Notes under the pieces: model-generated
The model's database searches: none
Told to the model about the DNA's origin: nothing
What the model saw: only the letters and a program-made list of their open reading frames with translations
Position numbers and translations under genes: made by a program
In this document: positions 1 through 8,770 of the stretch, piece after piece
Layout of the letters: every line of letters starts with the position of its first letter
How positions within the stretch are numbered: position 1 is the stretch's first letter
Assembly: GCF_000819745.1 (NCBI RefSeq)
Contig: NZ_CDDA01000015.1
Coordinates: 62,001 to 126,000, forward strand
From: Aeromonas bestiarum
Lineage (GTDB): Bacteria; Pseudomonadota; Gammaproteobacteria; Enterobacterales; Aeromonadaceae
DNA: 64,000 nt
Reading direction: 5' to 3'

Positions 1-1
1 C

Positions 2-1087
2 TATTCTGGCAGTACTGGTGGTGGCTGGGCTCAGGGCCTATGGCCTCATCAAGGTGGCTTGAACCGCTGGTGTGCTGATGGGGTCTGTGCATCCAAATAC
101 CAGATCTCCAACATGGATAGCAGTTTATCTATCGGGACCTTCATCCACGAGTCAGGACACCTGTTGTTCGGCTGGCCTGATCTTTACGATTACGATGGCA
201 GCTCAGGAGGATCCGCTGGCTCGCACTGCATTATGGGATATGGCGGTGTAACCGGTAACAGACATAAAAAACCAGTTCCACCCAATGGCTACTTTCGCTC
301 ACTGAGTGGCTGGGAAACGATCACCGAGCTCAATCCTGCAGTTAATAGCAATGCTCCTTCAGGTCTATTGAGTCACCAGGCTAACAGCAACACACTATAC
401 CGCTGGTCCAACCAGAATAAAGCTGGTGAGGCTTTTTATATAGAAACAAGAACTCAAGTCGGGCAAAATCAGTATATGCCAGGTCAAGGTCTGATTGTAT
501 GGCATGTTGATCCTAATGGCTCCAATAATAATGAGTGGTATCCATATGTTCAGATGGAGCATGCGGATGGGAATCGTGACCCAGAAAAAAATACTAATCT
601 TGGTGATGCTTATGATATGTATCATGCTTCTGGGCAAGACACTTTCGGTGATACTCAACCCAATGCGCTGTCCAGCCGAGGAACCAATTCACGCTGGTGG
701 AGTGGTGCTGATTCAGGGTTGGAGCTGACTAATATCAGCGCTGTCTCAAGTCAAATGACATTTGACATCGGTGGCAAGGGTAATTCAAATCAAGAGGAAA
801 ATTATTCAGGTTATCTGAGTGGGAAGGGCGTTAGTCATATCATTCCGAATGGCAGCTGGTTTCAATATGATGGTGGAACCCTGAGTGGTGTGTTGACCGG
901 CCCCGGCAATGCTGATTTCGATTTGTCACTGGAAAAATGGCAGAATAGTACTTGGATAGCTGTGGCAACATCAACAAGCGTCACCTCGAATGAAGCGATT
1001 AACTATGTTGCAAGCAGTGGTTATTATCGGTTTAATGTTTATTCTTATAATGGTGAGGGGAACTATGATTTCACGTTGAGAAAATAG
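2..1087 (+). CDS. M6-type secreted zinc metalloprotease, 3' part only
   Basis: The frame is already open at the left edge, so the signal peptide, propeptide and part of the catalytic domain lie outside; 361 residues are visible. HESGHLLFGWPD near residue 49 fits the HExxHxxGxxD zinc site of the M6 (immune inhibitor A-like) peptidases. The last ~95 residues form a Gly/Ser/Asn-rich beta-type domain resembling the prepeptidase C-terminal domain, which in this family is often removed after secretion. The protein ends YDFTLRK, with no GlyGly-CTERM anchor, so it is not an obvious rhombosortase substrate. Its codons are AT-richer than those of the neighbouring nuo genes, which would fit acquisition. 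The family is inferred from the zinc motif and domain layout; the exact substrate is unknown. Confidence 0.85.
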   Translation, partial: YSGSTGGGWAQGLWPHQGGLNRWCADGVCASKYQISNMDSSLSIGTFIHESGHLLFGWPDLYDYDGSSGGSAGSHCIMGYGGVTGNRHKKPVPPNGYFRSLSGWETITELNPAVNSNAPSGLLSHQANSNTLYRWSNQNKAGEAFYIETRTQVGQNQYMPGQGLIVWHVDPNGSNNNEWYPYVQMEHADGNRDPEKNTNLGDAYDMYHASGQDTFGDTQPNALSSRGTNSRWWSGADSGLELTNISAVSSQMTFDIGGKGNSNQEENYSGYLSGKGVSHIIPNGSWFQYDGGTLSGVLTGPGNADFDLSLEKWQNSTWIAVATSTSVTSNEAINYVASSGYYRFNVYSYNGEGNYDFTLRK

Positions 1088-1190
1088 ATTCTTGTCATAA
1101 ATATAAAGGGTCTTAATAAACACATTAATGGAATGTGTCGACTAAAGTCCTATTCTGAATCTGTAGGTTTCATCTGCTGACAATCACATT

Positions 1191-1226
1191 AATCCGAAAC
1201 CAGCCAAGCTGGTTTCGGATTTTTTC
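1191..1226 (+). terminator. Rho-independent terminator after the protease gene
   Basis: A perfect 14-bp stem (AATCCGAAACCAGC, 1191-1204, with its complement at 1208-1221) and a 3-nt loop run into a T-tract on the plus strand. It ends the protease transcript. On the minus strand no T-tract follows, so it is a poorer stop for nuo. Confidence 0.85.
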
Positions 1227-1236
1227 ATCTCTGGAA

Positions 1237-1275
1237 GATGGCCAATGGTGCCTGACACAAGGGGCATTGGCCATC
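1237..1275 (-). other. 3'-end hairpin of the nuo transcript
   Basis: GATGGCCAATG (1237-1247) and CATTGGCCATC (1265-1275) form a perfect 11-bp stem with a 17-nt loop, nine bases beyond the nuoN stop. No T-tract follows on either strand. It may protect or process the nuo mRNA end rather than terminate by itself. Confidence 0.5.
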
Positions 1276-1283
1276 AGGGCGGG

Positions 1284-2747
1284 TTAGCGCAAGACCACGT
1301 TCTGGAAGCCCTGCACCAGGCTGATGACGGGTTGGGGGTAGATGCCCAGCGCCACCACTATGATGGCGGAGAGCAGGACCACCATGCCGCCCGAGGAGAC
1401 GGCCCAGTCGGCCTTGGCATCGCGCAGCTGCATGCCGGGTTCCCGCAGATAGAGGGTGACCATGACGCGCAGGTAGTAATAGAGACCCAGGGCACTGCCC
1501 AGCACTATGGCGCCGGAGAGCCACCACAGCTTGGCATCGACCGTTACCCCGATGAGATAGAACTTGCCGATGAAGCCCAGCGTCATGGGGATACCCGCGA
1601 GCGACAACATCATCACCGTCATGACGGCGGTCAGGTAGGGGCGGTGCCAGAACAGACCACGGTAGCTGTGCAGGGAGTCCGCATCCTTGCCGCGATAGGG
1701 GCTGGACATCATGCTGATGACGCCGAAGGCCCCCAGGCTGGTGAACAGGTACATCAGCAGGTAGACGCCGGCCGCTTCCACCGGCATCTGGCCGAGGCGG
1801 CTGGCGACGATCACCGCCAGCAGATAACCGAAGTGGGAGATGGAGGAGTAACCCATCATCCGCTTGATGTTGGTCTGCAGCAGGGCCAGCAGGTTGCCGA
1901 TGACGATGGAGACGACCGCCATGGCGGCCAGCAGCCAGTGGATCATCGGATCCCCCGCCGCAGGCACCGCCAGGTAGAAGCGCAGCAGCACGCAGAACAC
2001 GGCTATCTTGCTGACGGTGGCCAGGAAGGTGGCCACAGGTGCCGGGGCGCCTTCGTACACGTCAGGTGTCCAGAGGTGGAAGGGGGCCAGGGAGAGCTTG
2101 AAGGCAAACCCCACCAGCATCAGTCCCAGACCGCCCATCAGCAGCGGGTGGTGAGCCGGGGTGGTGGCCAGGGTCAGGCCGAGATCGCTGAAGCTCAGGC
2201 TACCCGCCTGGGCGTAGAGCAGCGCCATGCCAAACAGCAGGAAGGCGGTGGCGGCGGCGGAGAGCACCATGTACTTGATGCTGGCTTCCAGCGAATGGCG
2301 CTCGCGGTAGGCGTAGCCCACCAGACCAAACATGGGCAGGGTCAGCATCTCGATCCCGATGAACAGGGAGGCGAGGTGGCGGGAACCGGCCAGCACCAGG
2401 CCGCCGGCGGTGGCGATCAGCAGCAGCAGGTAGAACTCTTCCCGGTTGTCCGGATAGCCCTTGAGCCAGGAGCGACCGAAGGTACAGGTGGCCAGGGCGC
2501 CGATGAGCACCAGCCCCATGTAGAAGACGGCGTAGCCGTCTATCTGCAGCAGCGGGGTGACCCCCTGATCACCCTGCGCCATGACGATGGGCAGGGAGAA
2601 GAGCGCCAGGTTGAGGCCCGCTATGGTGACGACGAAGGCGGTGTCGTCACAGCGCCGCCAGGCGATGGCCAGCATCAGGGCCAGCATGGCCCCCGTGGTC
2701 AGCAGCAGGGGCAACAGGGCCAGCAGTTGAGAAGCTGTGAATGTCAT
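1284..2747 (-). CDS. nuoN: NADH-quinone oxidoreductase subunit N
   Basis: Membrane-arm subunit of respiratory complex I and one of the three antiporter-like proton-channel subunits (with NuoL and NuoM). It is 487 residues and almost entirely hydrophobic, with about 14 membrane segments. The antiporter-family signature is visible around [22 protein letters not shown] (mid-protein), including the lysine preceding the MMGYSS helix, and [19 protein letters not shown] lies upstream. It is the last gene of the operon. The ATG start overlaps the stop of a short spacer reading frame (ATGA), with GGAGCACTGCA before it as ribosome binding site. The length fits the family (E. coli NuoN is about 485). 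Confidence 0.97.
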   Translation of the reverse strand: MTFTASQLLALLPLLLTTGAMLALMLAIAWRRCDDTAFVVTIAGLNLALFSLPIVMAQGDQGVTPLLQIDGYAVFYMGLVLIGALATCTFGRSWLKGYPDNREEFYLLLLIATAGGLVLAGSRHLASLFIGIEMLTLPMFGLVGYAYRERHSLEASIKYMVLSAAATAFLLFGMALLYAQAGSLSFSDLGLTLATTPAHHPLLMGGLGLMLVGFAFKLSLAPFHLWTPDVYEGAPAPVATFLATVSKIAVFCVLLRFYLAVPAAGDPMIHWLLAAMAVVSIVIGNLLALLQTNIKRMMGYSSISHFGYLLAVIVASRLGQMPVEAAGVYLLMYLFTSLGAFGVISMMSSPYRGKDADSLHSYRGLFWHRPYLTAVMTVMMLSLAGIPMTLGFIGKFYLIGVTVDAKLWWLSGAIVLGSALGLYYYLRVMVTLYLREPGMQLRDAKADWAVSSGGMVVLLSAIIVVALGIYPQPVISLVQGFQNVVLR

Positions 2748-2812
2748 TGCAGTGCTCCTGTAATGGACAAGTAAGGCAACAGGGCCAGCGGTCGGGAAAC
2801 AGTCAGGTTCAT
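2744..2812 (-). repeat. Decayed tandem copy of the nuoN 5' end, readable as a 22-codon ORF
   Basis: The spacer between nuoM and nuoN reads as a 22-codon ORF that starts in the nuoM stop (ATGA) and stops in the nuoN start (ATGA). Twelve of its 22 residues match the first 22 of NuoN, including LALLP and TGA at the same positions, with no gaps. The motif GCA(T/C)TGCAATGA occurs at both ends, 65 bp apart. This looks like a diverged tandem duplication of the nuoM/nuoN junction. The ORF may now serve only to couple translation between the two genes. Confidence 0.6.
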
Positions 2813-4329
2813 TGCAATGCTCCAGCGGACGGCAGTGCGTACCAGTGCAGCACGCTCATCAGGCTGCTGCCTGCGGTATCGAGCACCGGCTGGGGATAGA
2901 CACCGAGCAGCACCAGCAGACCGGCGATTGTCAGCATCATGGCCAGCTCGCGGCTGTCCAGTCCCTTGAGTACCTTCTCGTCCTTGGGCGCGCCGAAGCA
3001 GGCACGTTGCAGCATGATGAGGGAGTAGACGGATGCCAGCACCAGACCGAAGGTGGCGATGATTGTGATGATGGGAGCGACCTGGAAGCTGCCGATGAGG
3101 ATCAGGAACTCGCCGACGAAGTTGCCGGTACCCGGCATGCCAAGGGAGGCCACCGAGAAGAACAGCATGACGCCGGGCAGGTAGCGCAACCGGCCCCACA
3201 GGCCGCCCATCAGGCGCAGATCACGGGTGTGCAGCCGCTCGTAGAGCTGGCCGCACAGGATGAAGAGGCCGGCGGCGGAGAGGCCGTGGGCTATCATCTG
3301 CACCACGGCGCCTTGCAGCGCCAGCTCGCTACCCGAGTAGATGGCGATCATCACGAAGCCCATGTGGGAGATGCTGGTGTAGGCCACCAGCCGCTTGATG
3401 TCGGTCTGGGCGAACGCCACTATGGCGCCGTAAACGATGCCGACCAAGCCCAGCAGCATGGCGTAGGGGGCGAACTCGGCGGAGGCCTCCGGGAACAGCG
3501 GCAGGGCGAAGCGCAGCAGACCGTAGGCGGCGGTTTTCAGCAAGATACCGGCCAGGTCCACCGAGCCTGCGGTCGGCGCCTGACTGTGGGCATCCGGCAG
3601 CCAGCCGTGCAGCGGCACCAGCGGCATCTTGACCGCGAAGGCGATGAAGAAGCCCAGCATCAACAACCACTGGACGCCCTTGCTCATCGGGGTGTTGAGC
3701 AAGTCCTGATAGTCAAAGGTGAACACGCCGGTGGCGGCGTGGTGGGTCAGCACCAGACCCAGGATGGCGACCAGCATGATGAGGCCGCTGACCTGGGTGT
3801 AGATGAAGAACTTGGTGGCCGCGTTGATCCTGGACTTGCCGTCGGTGACCGAGTGGCCCCACAGCGCGATCAGGAAGTACATGGGGACCAGCATCATCTC
3901 CCAGAAGAAGAAGAACAGGAACAGATCCAGCGCCATGAAGACGCCGAGCACGCCCCCCAGGATCCAGAGCAGGTTGAGGTGGAAGAAGCCGATGCGCTGC
4001 ACGATTTCCTTCCAGGAACAGAGGATGGCCAGCACGCCGATGAAGCAGGTGAGCATCACCATCAAGAGCGACAAGCCATCCACCGCCAGATGCAGGGATA
4101 TGCCGAAGCGAGGGATCCAGGGCAACTGCAGTTCGGCGGCCCAGGCGGACACGCCCGTCTGGGTTGCAAGGGAAAAGTCACCGCTCCACCAGATGGCGCC
4201 GGAGAGCAGCAGGCAGGCGCTCATGGACAGCAGGGCGACCCAGCGCACGAAGTATTCACCGAAGCGCTCGGTCTGCCAACAGAGCAGACCGCCGATGAAG
4301 GGTATTAACAAGATCCAGAGTAAGGTCAC
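2809..4329 (-). CDS. nuoM: NADH-quinone oxidoreductase subunit M
   Basis: Second antiporter-like subunit of the complex I membrane arm, 506 residues with about 14 membrane helices. The family core is visible: the [20 protein letters not shown] segment and [20 protein letters not shown] with the conserved lysine, plus an acidic residue in the [20 protein letters not shown] helix (the glutamate expected in NuoM helix 5). The start codon is GTG, preceded by GAGAGCTG. A 78-bp gap separates it from nuoL, longer than the overlaps at nuoJ/K/L. Length and order match gammaproteobacterial nuo operons. Confidence 0.97.
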   Translation of the reverse strand: MTLLWILLIPFIGGLLCWQTERFGEYFVRWVALLSMSACLLLSGAIWWSGDFSLATQTGVSAWAAELQLPWIPRFGISLHLAVDGLSLLMVMLTCFIGVLAILCSWKEIVQRIGFFHLNLLWILGGVLGVFMALDLFLFFFFWEMMLVPMYFLIALWGHSVTDGKSRINAATKFFIYTQVSGLIMLVAILGLVLTHHAATGVFTFDYQDLLNTPMSKGVQWLLMLGFFIAFAVKMPLVPLHGWLPDAHSQAPTAGSVDLAGILLKTAAYGLLRFALPLFPEASAEFAPYAMLLGLVGIVYGAIVAFAQTDIKRLVAYTSISHMGFVMIAIYSGSELALQGAVVQMIAHGLSAAGLFILCGQLYERLHTRDLRLMGGLWGRLRYLPGVMLFFSVASLGMPGTGNFVGEFLILIGSFQVAPIITIIATFGLVLASVYSLIMLQRACFGAPKDEKVLKGLDSRELAMMLTIAGLLVLLGVYPQPVLDTAGSSLMSVLHWYALPSAGALQ

Positions 4330-4407
4330 GATATCAGCTCTCGTCTATGTTCTAGTCACTGTGCAGGCCCGTGGGCTTGCTGCGAGTTCAGGGGCTGCAT
4401 CACGGGA

Positions 4408-6255
4408 TCAGCCGAGCAGCAGCAGGGCCAGGATCAGGGCGGCGCCCATCCCCATGGAGGCTGCATACCAGCGCAACTTGCCGGAAACGGTCCAGGCCAA
4501 CAGCTGGTGGCCACTCTGTGCCAGCCAGGCCGGCAGGTTCATCATCCAGTCCAGCGGATCCTTGCCGAGCAGACGGGTGCTGAGCAGGTAGGGTTTGACC
4601 CACAGCTGATCGTACAACCAGTCAAAGCCCCAGGCATTGAACCAGAGGGTGCTGAGCAGACGGCCAGGCGCGCTATTCGCCACGCTGGTGGCCAGTCGAC
4701 GCTCACCCAGGAACAGGAAGGCGGCCAGGGCTATGCCCGCGATGGCGACTATGCCGGAGGCTATTTCCAGCGCATGACGACCCGCTTCTATGTGATCTCC
4801 CGGACCGGCCGGCAGTACTCCAGCCAGCGGCGGCACTATCAGGGCCCCGATGCCGGTGGAGAGCACCAGCAGGACCAGCAGCGGCAGCTGGTGGGCCAGG
4901 CCGTGGCCGGCGTGGGCCTCGGTCTGCACCTTGCCGTGGAAGGCGATGAAGATGAGGCGGAAGGTGTAGAGGGAGGTCAGGAAGGCCCCCACCAGACCGG
5001 CCCACAATAGTGTGGTCTGGCCGGATGCCTGCACCTGCCACAGGATGGCGTCTTTACTGTAGAAACCGGCCGTGACCAGCGGCAGCGCGGCCAGCGCCGA
5101 GCCCCCCACCAGGAAGCAGGCATAGACCAGCGGCAGACTCTTGCGCAGGCCTCCCATCTTGAAGATGTTCTGCTCGTGGTGGGTCGCGACTATGACGGCA
5201 CCGGCGGAGAGGAACAAGAGCGCCTTGAAGAAGGCGTGGGTCATCAGGTGGAAGATGGCCCCTTCCCAGGCGCCAACCCCGAGGGCCAGGAACATGTAGC
5301 CTATCTGGCTCATGGTGGAGTAGGCCAGGATCCGCTTGATGTCGGTTTGTACCAGGGCTGCAAAACCCGCCAGCACCAGGGTGATGGCACCGACCAGTGC
5401 CACCAGATGCAGGATCTCGGGGGCCAGCAGGAAGAGGCCGTGGGTACGGGCGATGAGATAGACACCGGCGGTCACCATGGTCGCGGCGTGGATCAGGGCA
5501 GAGACAGGTGTCGGGCCCGCCATGGCATCCGCCAGCCAGGTTTGCAGCGGCAGCTGGGCCGATTTACCGACCGCGCCGCCGAGCAGCATCAGGCAGGCGA
5601 ACGACAGGGCAGGGGAACCCTCGGCGAACATCGCGGGCGCGCGCACCAGCAGCTCATGGATGTTGAGGGTGCCCAGCTCCCGGTAGAGGACGAACAGGCC
5701 GATGGCGAGGAAGACGTCGCCGACCCGGGTCACCACGAATGCCTTGAGGGCGGCCGCCCCGTTGGCCGGGTTGCGGTAGTAGAAGCCGATCAGCAGGTAG
5801 CTGCACAGCCCCACCCCTTCCCAGCCGAGGTAGACGAACAGCAGGTCATCGGCCAGCACCAGGAACACCATGCTGGCGATGAACAGGTTGGTGTAAGTGA
5901 AGAAGCGGGAATAGCCCTCTTCTCCGCGCATGTACCAGGAGGCGAACAGGTGGATGAAGAAACCCACCCCGGTCACCACCCCCAGCATGGTCAGCGACAG
6001 GCCGTCCAGTGCCAGGCGGAAGGTGGGATTGAAGCTGCCCACCGACATCCATTGCCACAGGGTCTGGGTGTAGACACCGCCGACCGGCATGGTATTGAGG
6101 AAATCGATGCCGACCCACAGGGTGGTGAGGGCCGACAACCCTATGCTGCCGACGCCGATCAGTGCCGAGCTGCGCTCGCCGAAACGGCCAAGGGAGAAGG
6201 CCAGCACCAGCCATCCCAGCAGCGGGAATAGAAAAGTCAGGTATAAGAGGCTCAT
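4408..6255 (-). CDS. nuoL: NADH-quinone oxidoreductase subunit L
   Basis: The distal antiporter-like subunit of complex I, 615 residues, carrying the long lateral helix typical of NuoL. Visible signatures are [20 protein letters not shown], the [17 protein letters not shown] helix with its conserved glutamate, [20 protein letters not shown], and [22 protein letters not shown] with the conserved lysine. The C-terminal third is the amphipathic arm followed by a last membrane helix ([10 protein letters not shown]). The ATG overlaps the nuoK stop by four bases, indicating coupled translation. Confidence 0.98.
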   Translation of the reverse strand: MSLLYLTFLFPLLGWLVLAFSLGRFGERSSALIGVGSIGLSALTTLWVGIDFLNTMPVGGVYTQTLWQWMSVGSFNPTFRLALDGLSLTMLGVVTGVGFFIHLFASWYMRGEEGYSRFFTYTNLFIASMVFLVLADDLLFVYLGWEGVGLCSYLLIGFYYRNPANGAAALKAFVVTRVGDVFLAIGLFVLYRELGTLNIHELLVRAPAMFAEGSPALSFACLMLLGGAVGKSAQLPLQTWLADAMAGPTPVSALIHAATMVTAGVYLIARTHGLFLLAPEILHLVALVGAITLVLAGFAALVQTDIKRILAYSTMSQIGYMFLALGVGAWEGAIFHLMTHAFFKALLFLSAGAVIVATHHEQNIFKMGGLRKSLPLVYACFLVGGSALAALPLVTAGFYSKDAILWQVQASGQTTLLWAGLVGAFLTSLYTFRLIFIAFHGKVQTEAHAGHGLAHQLPLLVLLVLSTGIGALIVPPLAGVLPAGPGDHIEAGRHALEIASGIVAIAGIALAAFLFLGERRLATSVANSAPGRLLSTLWFNAWGFDWLYDQLWVKPYLLSTRLLGKDPLDWMMNLPAWLAQSGHQLLAWTVSGKLRWYAASMGMGAALILALLLLG

Positions 6256-6560
6256 CCGCGCATCTCACTCACAGTGTCCACATTGAGGGTGTGGTAACGA
6301 CGATAGAGCAGCAGTAACAGGGCCAGGCCTATACTGGCCTCCGCTGCCGCCAGAGAAATCACCAGTATGTACATGATCTGGCCATCGGCCTGGGCCCAGC
6401 GGCTGCCAGCCACCACGAACGCCAGCGCGGACGCATTCATCATGATCTCGATACTCATGAGGATAAACAGCAAGTTACGGCGGATCAGCAGACCGCACAA
6501 ACCGATGCAAAACAGCACGGCGGCCAGCAGCAGACCGTGTTCCATGGGGATGCCACTCAT
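6252..6560 (-). CDS. nuoK: NADH-quinone oxidoreductase subunit K
   Basis: A small membrane subunit of complex I, 102 residues with three membrane helices. The two membrane glutamates of the family are visible in [12 protein letters not shown] and [19 protein letters not shown]. NuoK links the proton half-channels near the quinone site to the antiporter subunits. It overlaps nuoJ by four bases and nuoL by four, so nuoJ-K-L form a tightly coupled translational unit. Confidence 0.97.
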   Translation of the reverse strand: MSGIPMEHGLLLAAVLFCIGLCGLLIRRNLLFILMSIEIMMNASALAFVVAGSRWAQADGQIMYILVISLAAAEASIGLALLLLLYRRYHTLNVDTVSEMRG

Positions 6561-7120
6561 TGCTGACCTCCTTCTTGAGATGGACTTGGTGCTGGGCGCA
6601 CGGCAGTTTTGGGAACGGAAAGCACTTCTCCGCTCTTGTCTTCACGGCCCAGGTGGTAGGCGGTCACCAGACCCGCCAGCAGCAGGATGGAAGCGAGCTC
6701 CACCGCCAGCACGTAAGGGCCGAACAGGGCGATGCCGACCTCTTTCGCACTGACGTCGGTCAGACCAAGCTGACCCCCTGTCACGCCGAGAATGCCGTAG
6801 GCCAGAAAGCCCAGCAGGACGAGAGAGAGCAGGCCCGGACCCACCCAGGTGGTGGGGGTGAGCCAGTTCTTCTCCTGATCCTGGGACGATCCCAGGTTCA
6901 GCATCATCACCACGAACACGAACAACACCATGATGGCGCCCGCGTAGACGATCACCTGCAGGGCACCCGCGAAGGAGGCACCCAGACAGAAGAAGATCAT
7001 GGCCACGGCGATGAGCGAAATAATGAGATTGAGCAGCGCATGCATGGGATTGCTGGTGCTGATCACCCGCAGCGTGCTGTAAACGGCTACCAGGGCCGCG
7101 GCATAAAATGCCAGTTCCAT
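6557..7120 (-). CDS. nuoJ: NADH-quinone oxidoreductase subunit J
   Basis: A membrane subunit of complex I, 187 residues and about five membrane helices. The helix with the family signature [18 protein letters not shown], containing the pi-bulge region of NuoJ, is visible. I chose the ATG at 7120 ([13 protein letters not shown]) because a GAGGAG ribosome binding site sits just upstream; a longer in-frame extension of 20 residues would overlap nuoI and has no homologous look. The C-terminus is a polar tail of about 25 residues. It lies 10 bp after nuoI. Confidence 0.96.
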   Translation of the reverse strand: MELAFYAAALVAVYSTLRVISTSNPMHALLNLIISLIAVAMIFFCLGASFAGALQVIVYAGAIMVLFVFVVMMLNLGSSQDQEKNWLTPTTWVGPGLLSLVLLGFLAYGILGVTGGQLGLTDVSAKEVGIALFGPYVLAVELASILLLAGLVTAYHLGREDKSGEVLSVPKTAVRPAPSPSQEGGQQ

Positions 7121-7130
7121 GATTGACTCC

Positions 7131-7673
7131 TCAGGGCAGCAGGCTCTTGACATCGATAGGTTTGGCTTCGTGCTCGGCATCCCCTTTCGGCTTGCCGTCG
7201 ATGGCCATACCGCTCATGCGATAGAAGTTGTAATCCGGGTATTTGCCGGGCCCGCTGATCAGCAAGTCTTCCTTCTCGTACACCAGATCCTGGCGGCGGT
7301 ATTCGCCCATCTCGAAATCCGGCGTCAGCTGGATGGCGGTGGTGGGGCAGGCCTCTTCGCACAGGCCGCAGAAGATGCAGCGGGAGAAGTTGATGCGAAA
7401 GAACTCAGGATACCAGCGACCATCGTCCCGCTCCGCTTTCTGCAGCGAGATGCAGCCGACCGGGCAGGCCACGGCGCAGAGGTTGCAGGCCACGCAGCGC
7501 TCGTCGCCGTCCGGGTCGCGGGTCAGCACGATGCGGCCACGGAAACGGGGGGCGGCATAGACAGCCTCTTCCGGGTAACTCAGAGTTTCGCGTGGTCGCC
7601 AGGCATGGGAAAACACCATGCCCAGACTGCGAAGTTGGGTACCGACACCCTTGATTATGCTAACAATTTTCAT
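7131..7673 (-). CDS. nuoI: NADH-quinone oxidoreductase subunit I (two 4Fe-4S clusters)
   Basis: Peripheral-arm iron-sulfur subunit that carries clusters N6a and N6b and passes electrons toward NuoB. It is 180 residues. Both ferredoxin motifs are intact: [15 protein letters not shown] and [15 protein letters not shown], each CxxCxxCxxxCP. The start MKIVSIIKG is typical of the gammaproteobacterial protein. It follows nuoH after an unusual 128-bp spacer holding a decayed copy of the nuoH/nuoI junction. Confidence 0.98.
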   Translation of the reverse strand: MKIVSIIKGVGTQLRSLGMVFSHAWRPRETLSYPEEAVYAAPRFRGRIVLTRDPDGDERCVACNLCAVACPVGCISLQKAERDDGRWYPEFFRINFSRCIFCGLCEEACPTTAIQLTPDFEMGEYRRQDLVYEKEDLLISGPGKYPDYNFYRMSGMAIDGKPKGDAEHEAKPIDVKSLLP

Positions 7674-7801
7674 AGTCGTGCCTCACTGCACATTCATCAG
7701 CACCACAGCCCCTGAGCCTTGCATCCCGAGCGGGGTGCAAGGCGCGAGGCAAGCAGACGTTCCAGCCAAACGGCATCACAATGTTCATATCCATTCCGGC
7801 C
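7660..7801 (-). repeat. Decayed tandem copy of the nuoH/nuoI junction
   Basis: Reading the minus strand after the nuoH stop, the spacer starts like nuoI (ATGAACATTG against ATGAAAATTG of nuoI), then reads VMPFGWNVCLP against [11 protein letters not shown] of the NuoH tail. In a shifted frame it ends GAVVLMNVQ-stop against GAVVLMSAQ-stop, followed by AGTGAGGC as after the real nuoH. A 42-codon ORF (7660-7788) is open through it. The inner part holds a near-palindrome (CTTGCATCCC / GGGGTGCAAG, about 7718-7741) that replaces the middle of the NuoH tail. It is clearly derived from the adjacent genes; whether it has a role is unknown. Confidence 0.75.
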
Positions 7802-8770
7802 TCACTGCGCACTCATCAGCACCACGGCTCCCGTGATCAGCATGTTGATCAGGGTCAGCGGCAGGCAGACTTTCCAGCCAAAGGACATCACCTGGTCAAA
7901 ACGCGGACGGGGCAGGGAGGCCCGCAGCAGGATGAAGAGCACCATGAAGCAGGCGGTCTTCAGGGCAAACCAGATGAAGGGCGGCAACCAGGGGCCGTGC
8001 CAGCCACCGAAGAACAGGGTCACTATGAGGGAGGAGATCAGCACTATGCCGATGTACTCGCCCACGAAGAAGAGACCCCATTTCATGCCCGCATACTCGA
8101 TGTGATAGCCGTCGGCGAGCTCCTGCTCGGCCTCCGGCTGGTCAAACGGGTGGCGGTGGGTGACGGCGACGCCGGCAAACAGGAAGGTGATGAAGCCCAG
8201 GATCTGGGGCACCACGTTCCACAAGCCCTCCTGGGCCTCGACTATGTCTCTCAGGTTGAAGCTGCCGGTCTGGATCACTATCCCCATCAGGGAGAGCCCC
8301 AGGAACACCTCGTAGGAGAGGGTCTGGGCCGAGGCGCGCAGGCTGCCGAGCAATGAGTATTTGTTGTTGCTCGACCAGCCGGCGAACAGCACGGCATAGA
8401 CCGCCAGTCCCGCAATGGCCAGTATGTAGAGCAGGCCCACGTTGAGATCCGCCACGCCCCAGGTGGGGGTGAGCGGCACCACGGCAAACGCCAGAATAAA
8501 GGCGGTAAAGGCGATGATGGGGGCCAGGATGAAGATCCGGCGATCCGCGAACGGAGGGATCCAGTCCTCCTTGAAGAACATCTTGACCATGTCGGCCGCC
8601 AGCTGCAGCAGGCCGAACGGGCCCACCCGGTTGGGGCCGTAGCGATCCTGCCACAGCGCCAGCAGGCGACGTTCGATGAAGCTCATGAAGGCGCCAGCCC
8701 CCACTATCCCCACCAGCACGATCAGCGCCTTGCCGACTTCAATCAGCAGCTCCATCAGGGAATCACTCAT
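7802..8770 (-). CDS. nuoH: NADH-quinone oxidoreductase subunit H
   Basis: Membrane subunit that anchors the peripheral arm and forms part of the quinone chamber. It is 322 residues with eight or nine membrane helices. Conserved stretches are visible: [20 protein letters not shown] near the N-terminus, then [21 protein letters not shown] with its acidic loop, and a C-terminal [19 protein letters not shown] segment. The ATG overlaps the nuoG stop by four bases. The end of this gene has been duplicated into the following spacer. Confidence 0.98.
   Translation of the reverse strand: MSDSLMELLIEVGKALIVLVGIVGAGAFMSFIERRLLALWQDRYGPNRVGPFGLLQLAADMVKMFFKEDWIPPFADRRIFILAPIIAFTAFILAFAVVPLTPTWGVADLNVGLLYILAIAGLAVYAVLFAGWSSNNKYSLLGSLRASAQTLSYEVFLGLSLMGIVIQTGSFNLRDIVEAQEGLWNVVPQILGFITFLFAGVAVTHRHPFDQPEAEQELADGYHIEYAGMKWGLFFVGEYIGIVLISSLIVTLFFGGWHGPWLPPFIWFALKTACFMVLFILLRASLPRPRFDQVMSFGWKVCLPLTLINMLITGAVVLMSAQ

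Noticed and set aside
1245-2774. 509-residue plus-strand frame antisense to nuoN, and similar ones at 2812-4308, 5176-6231 and 8806-10278
   Set aside because: Gln/His/Gly/Asp-rich translations opposite GC-rich membrane-protein genes, with no family resemblance; the nuo genes explain the region.
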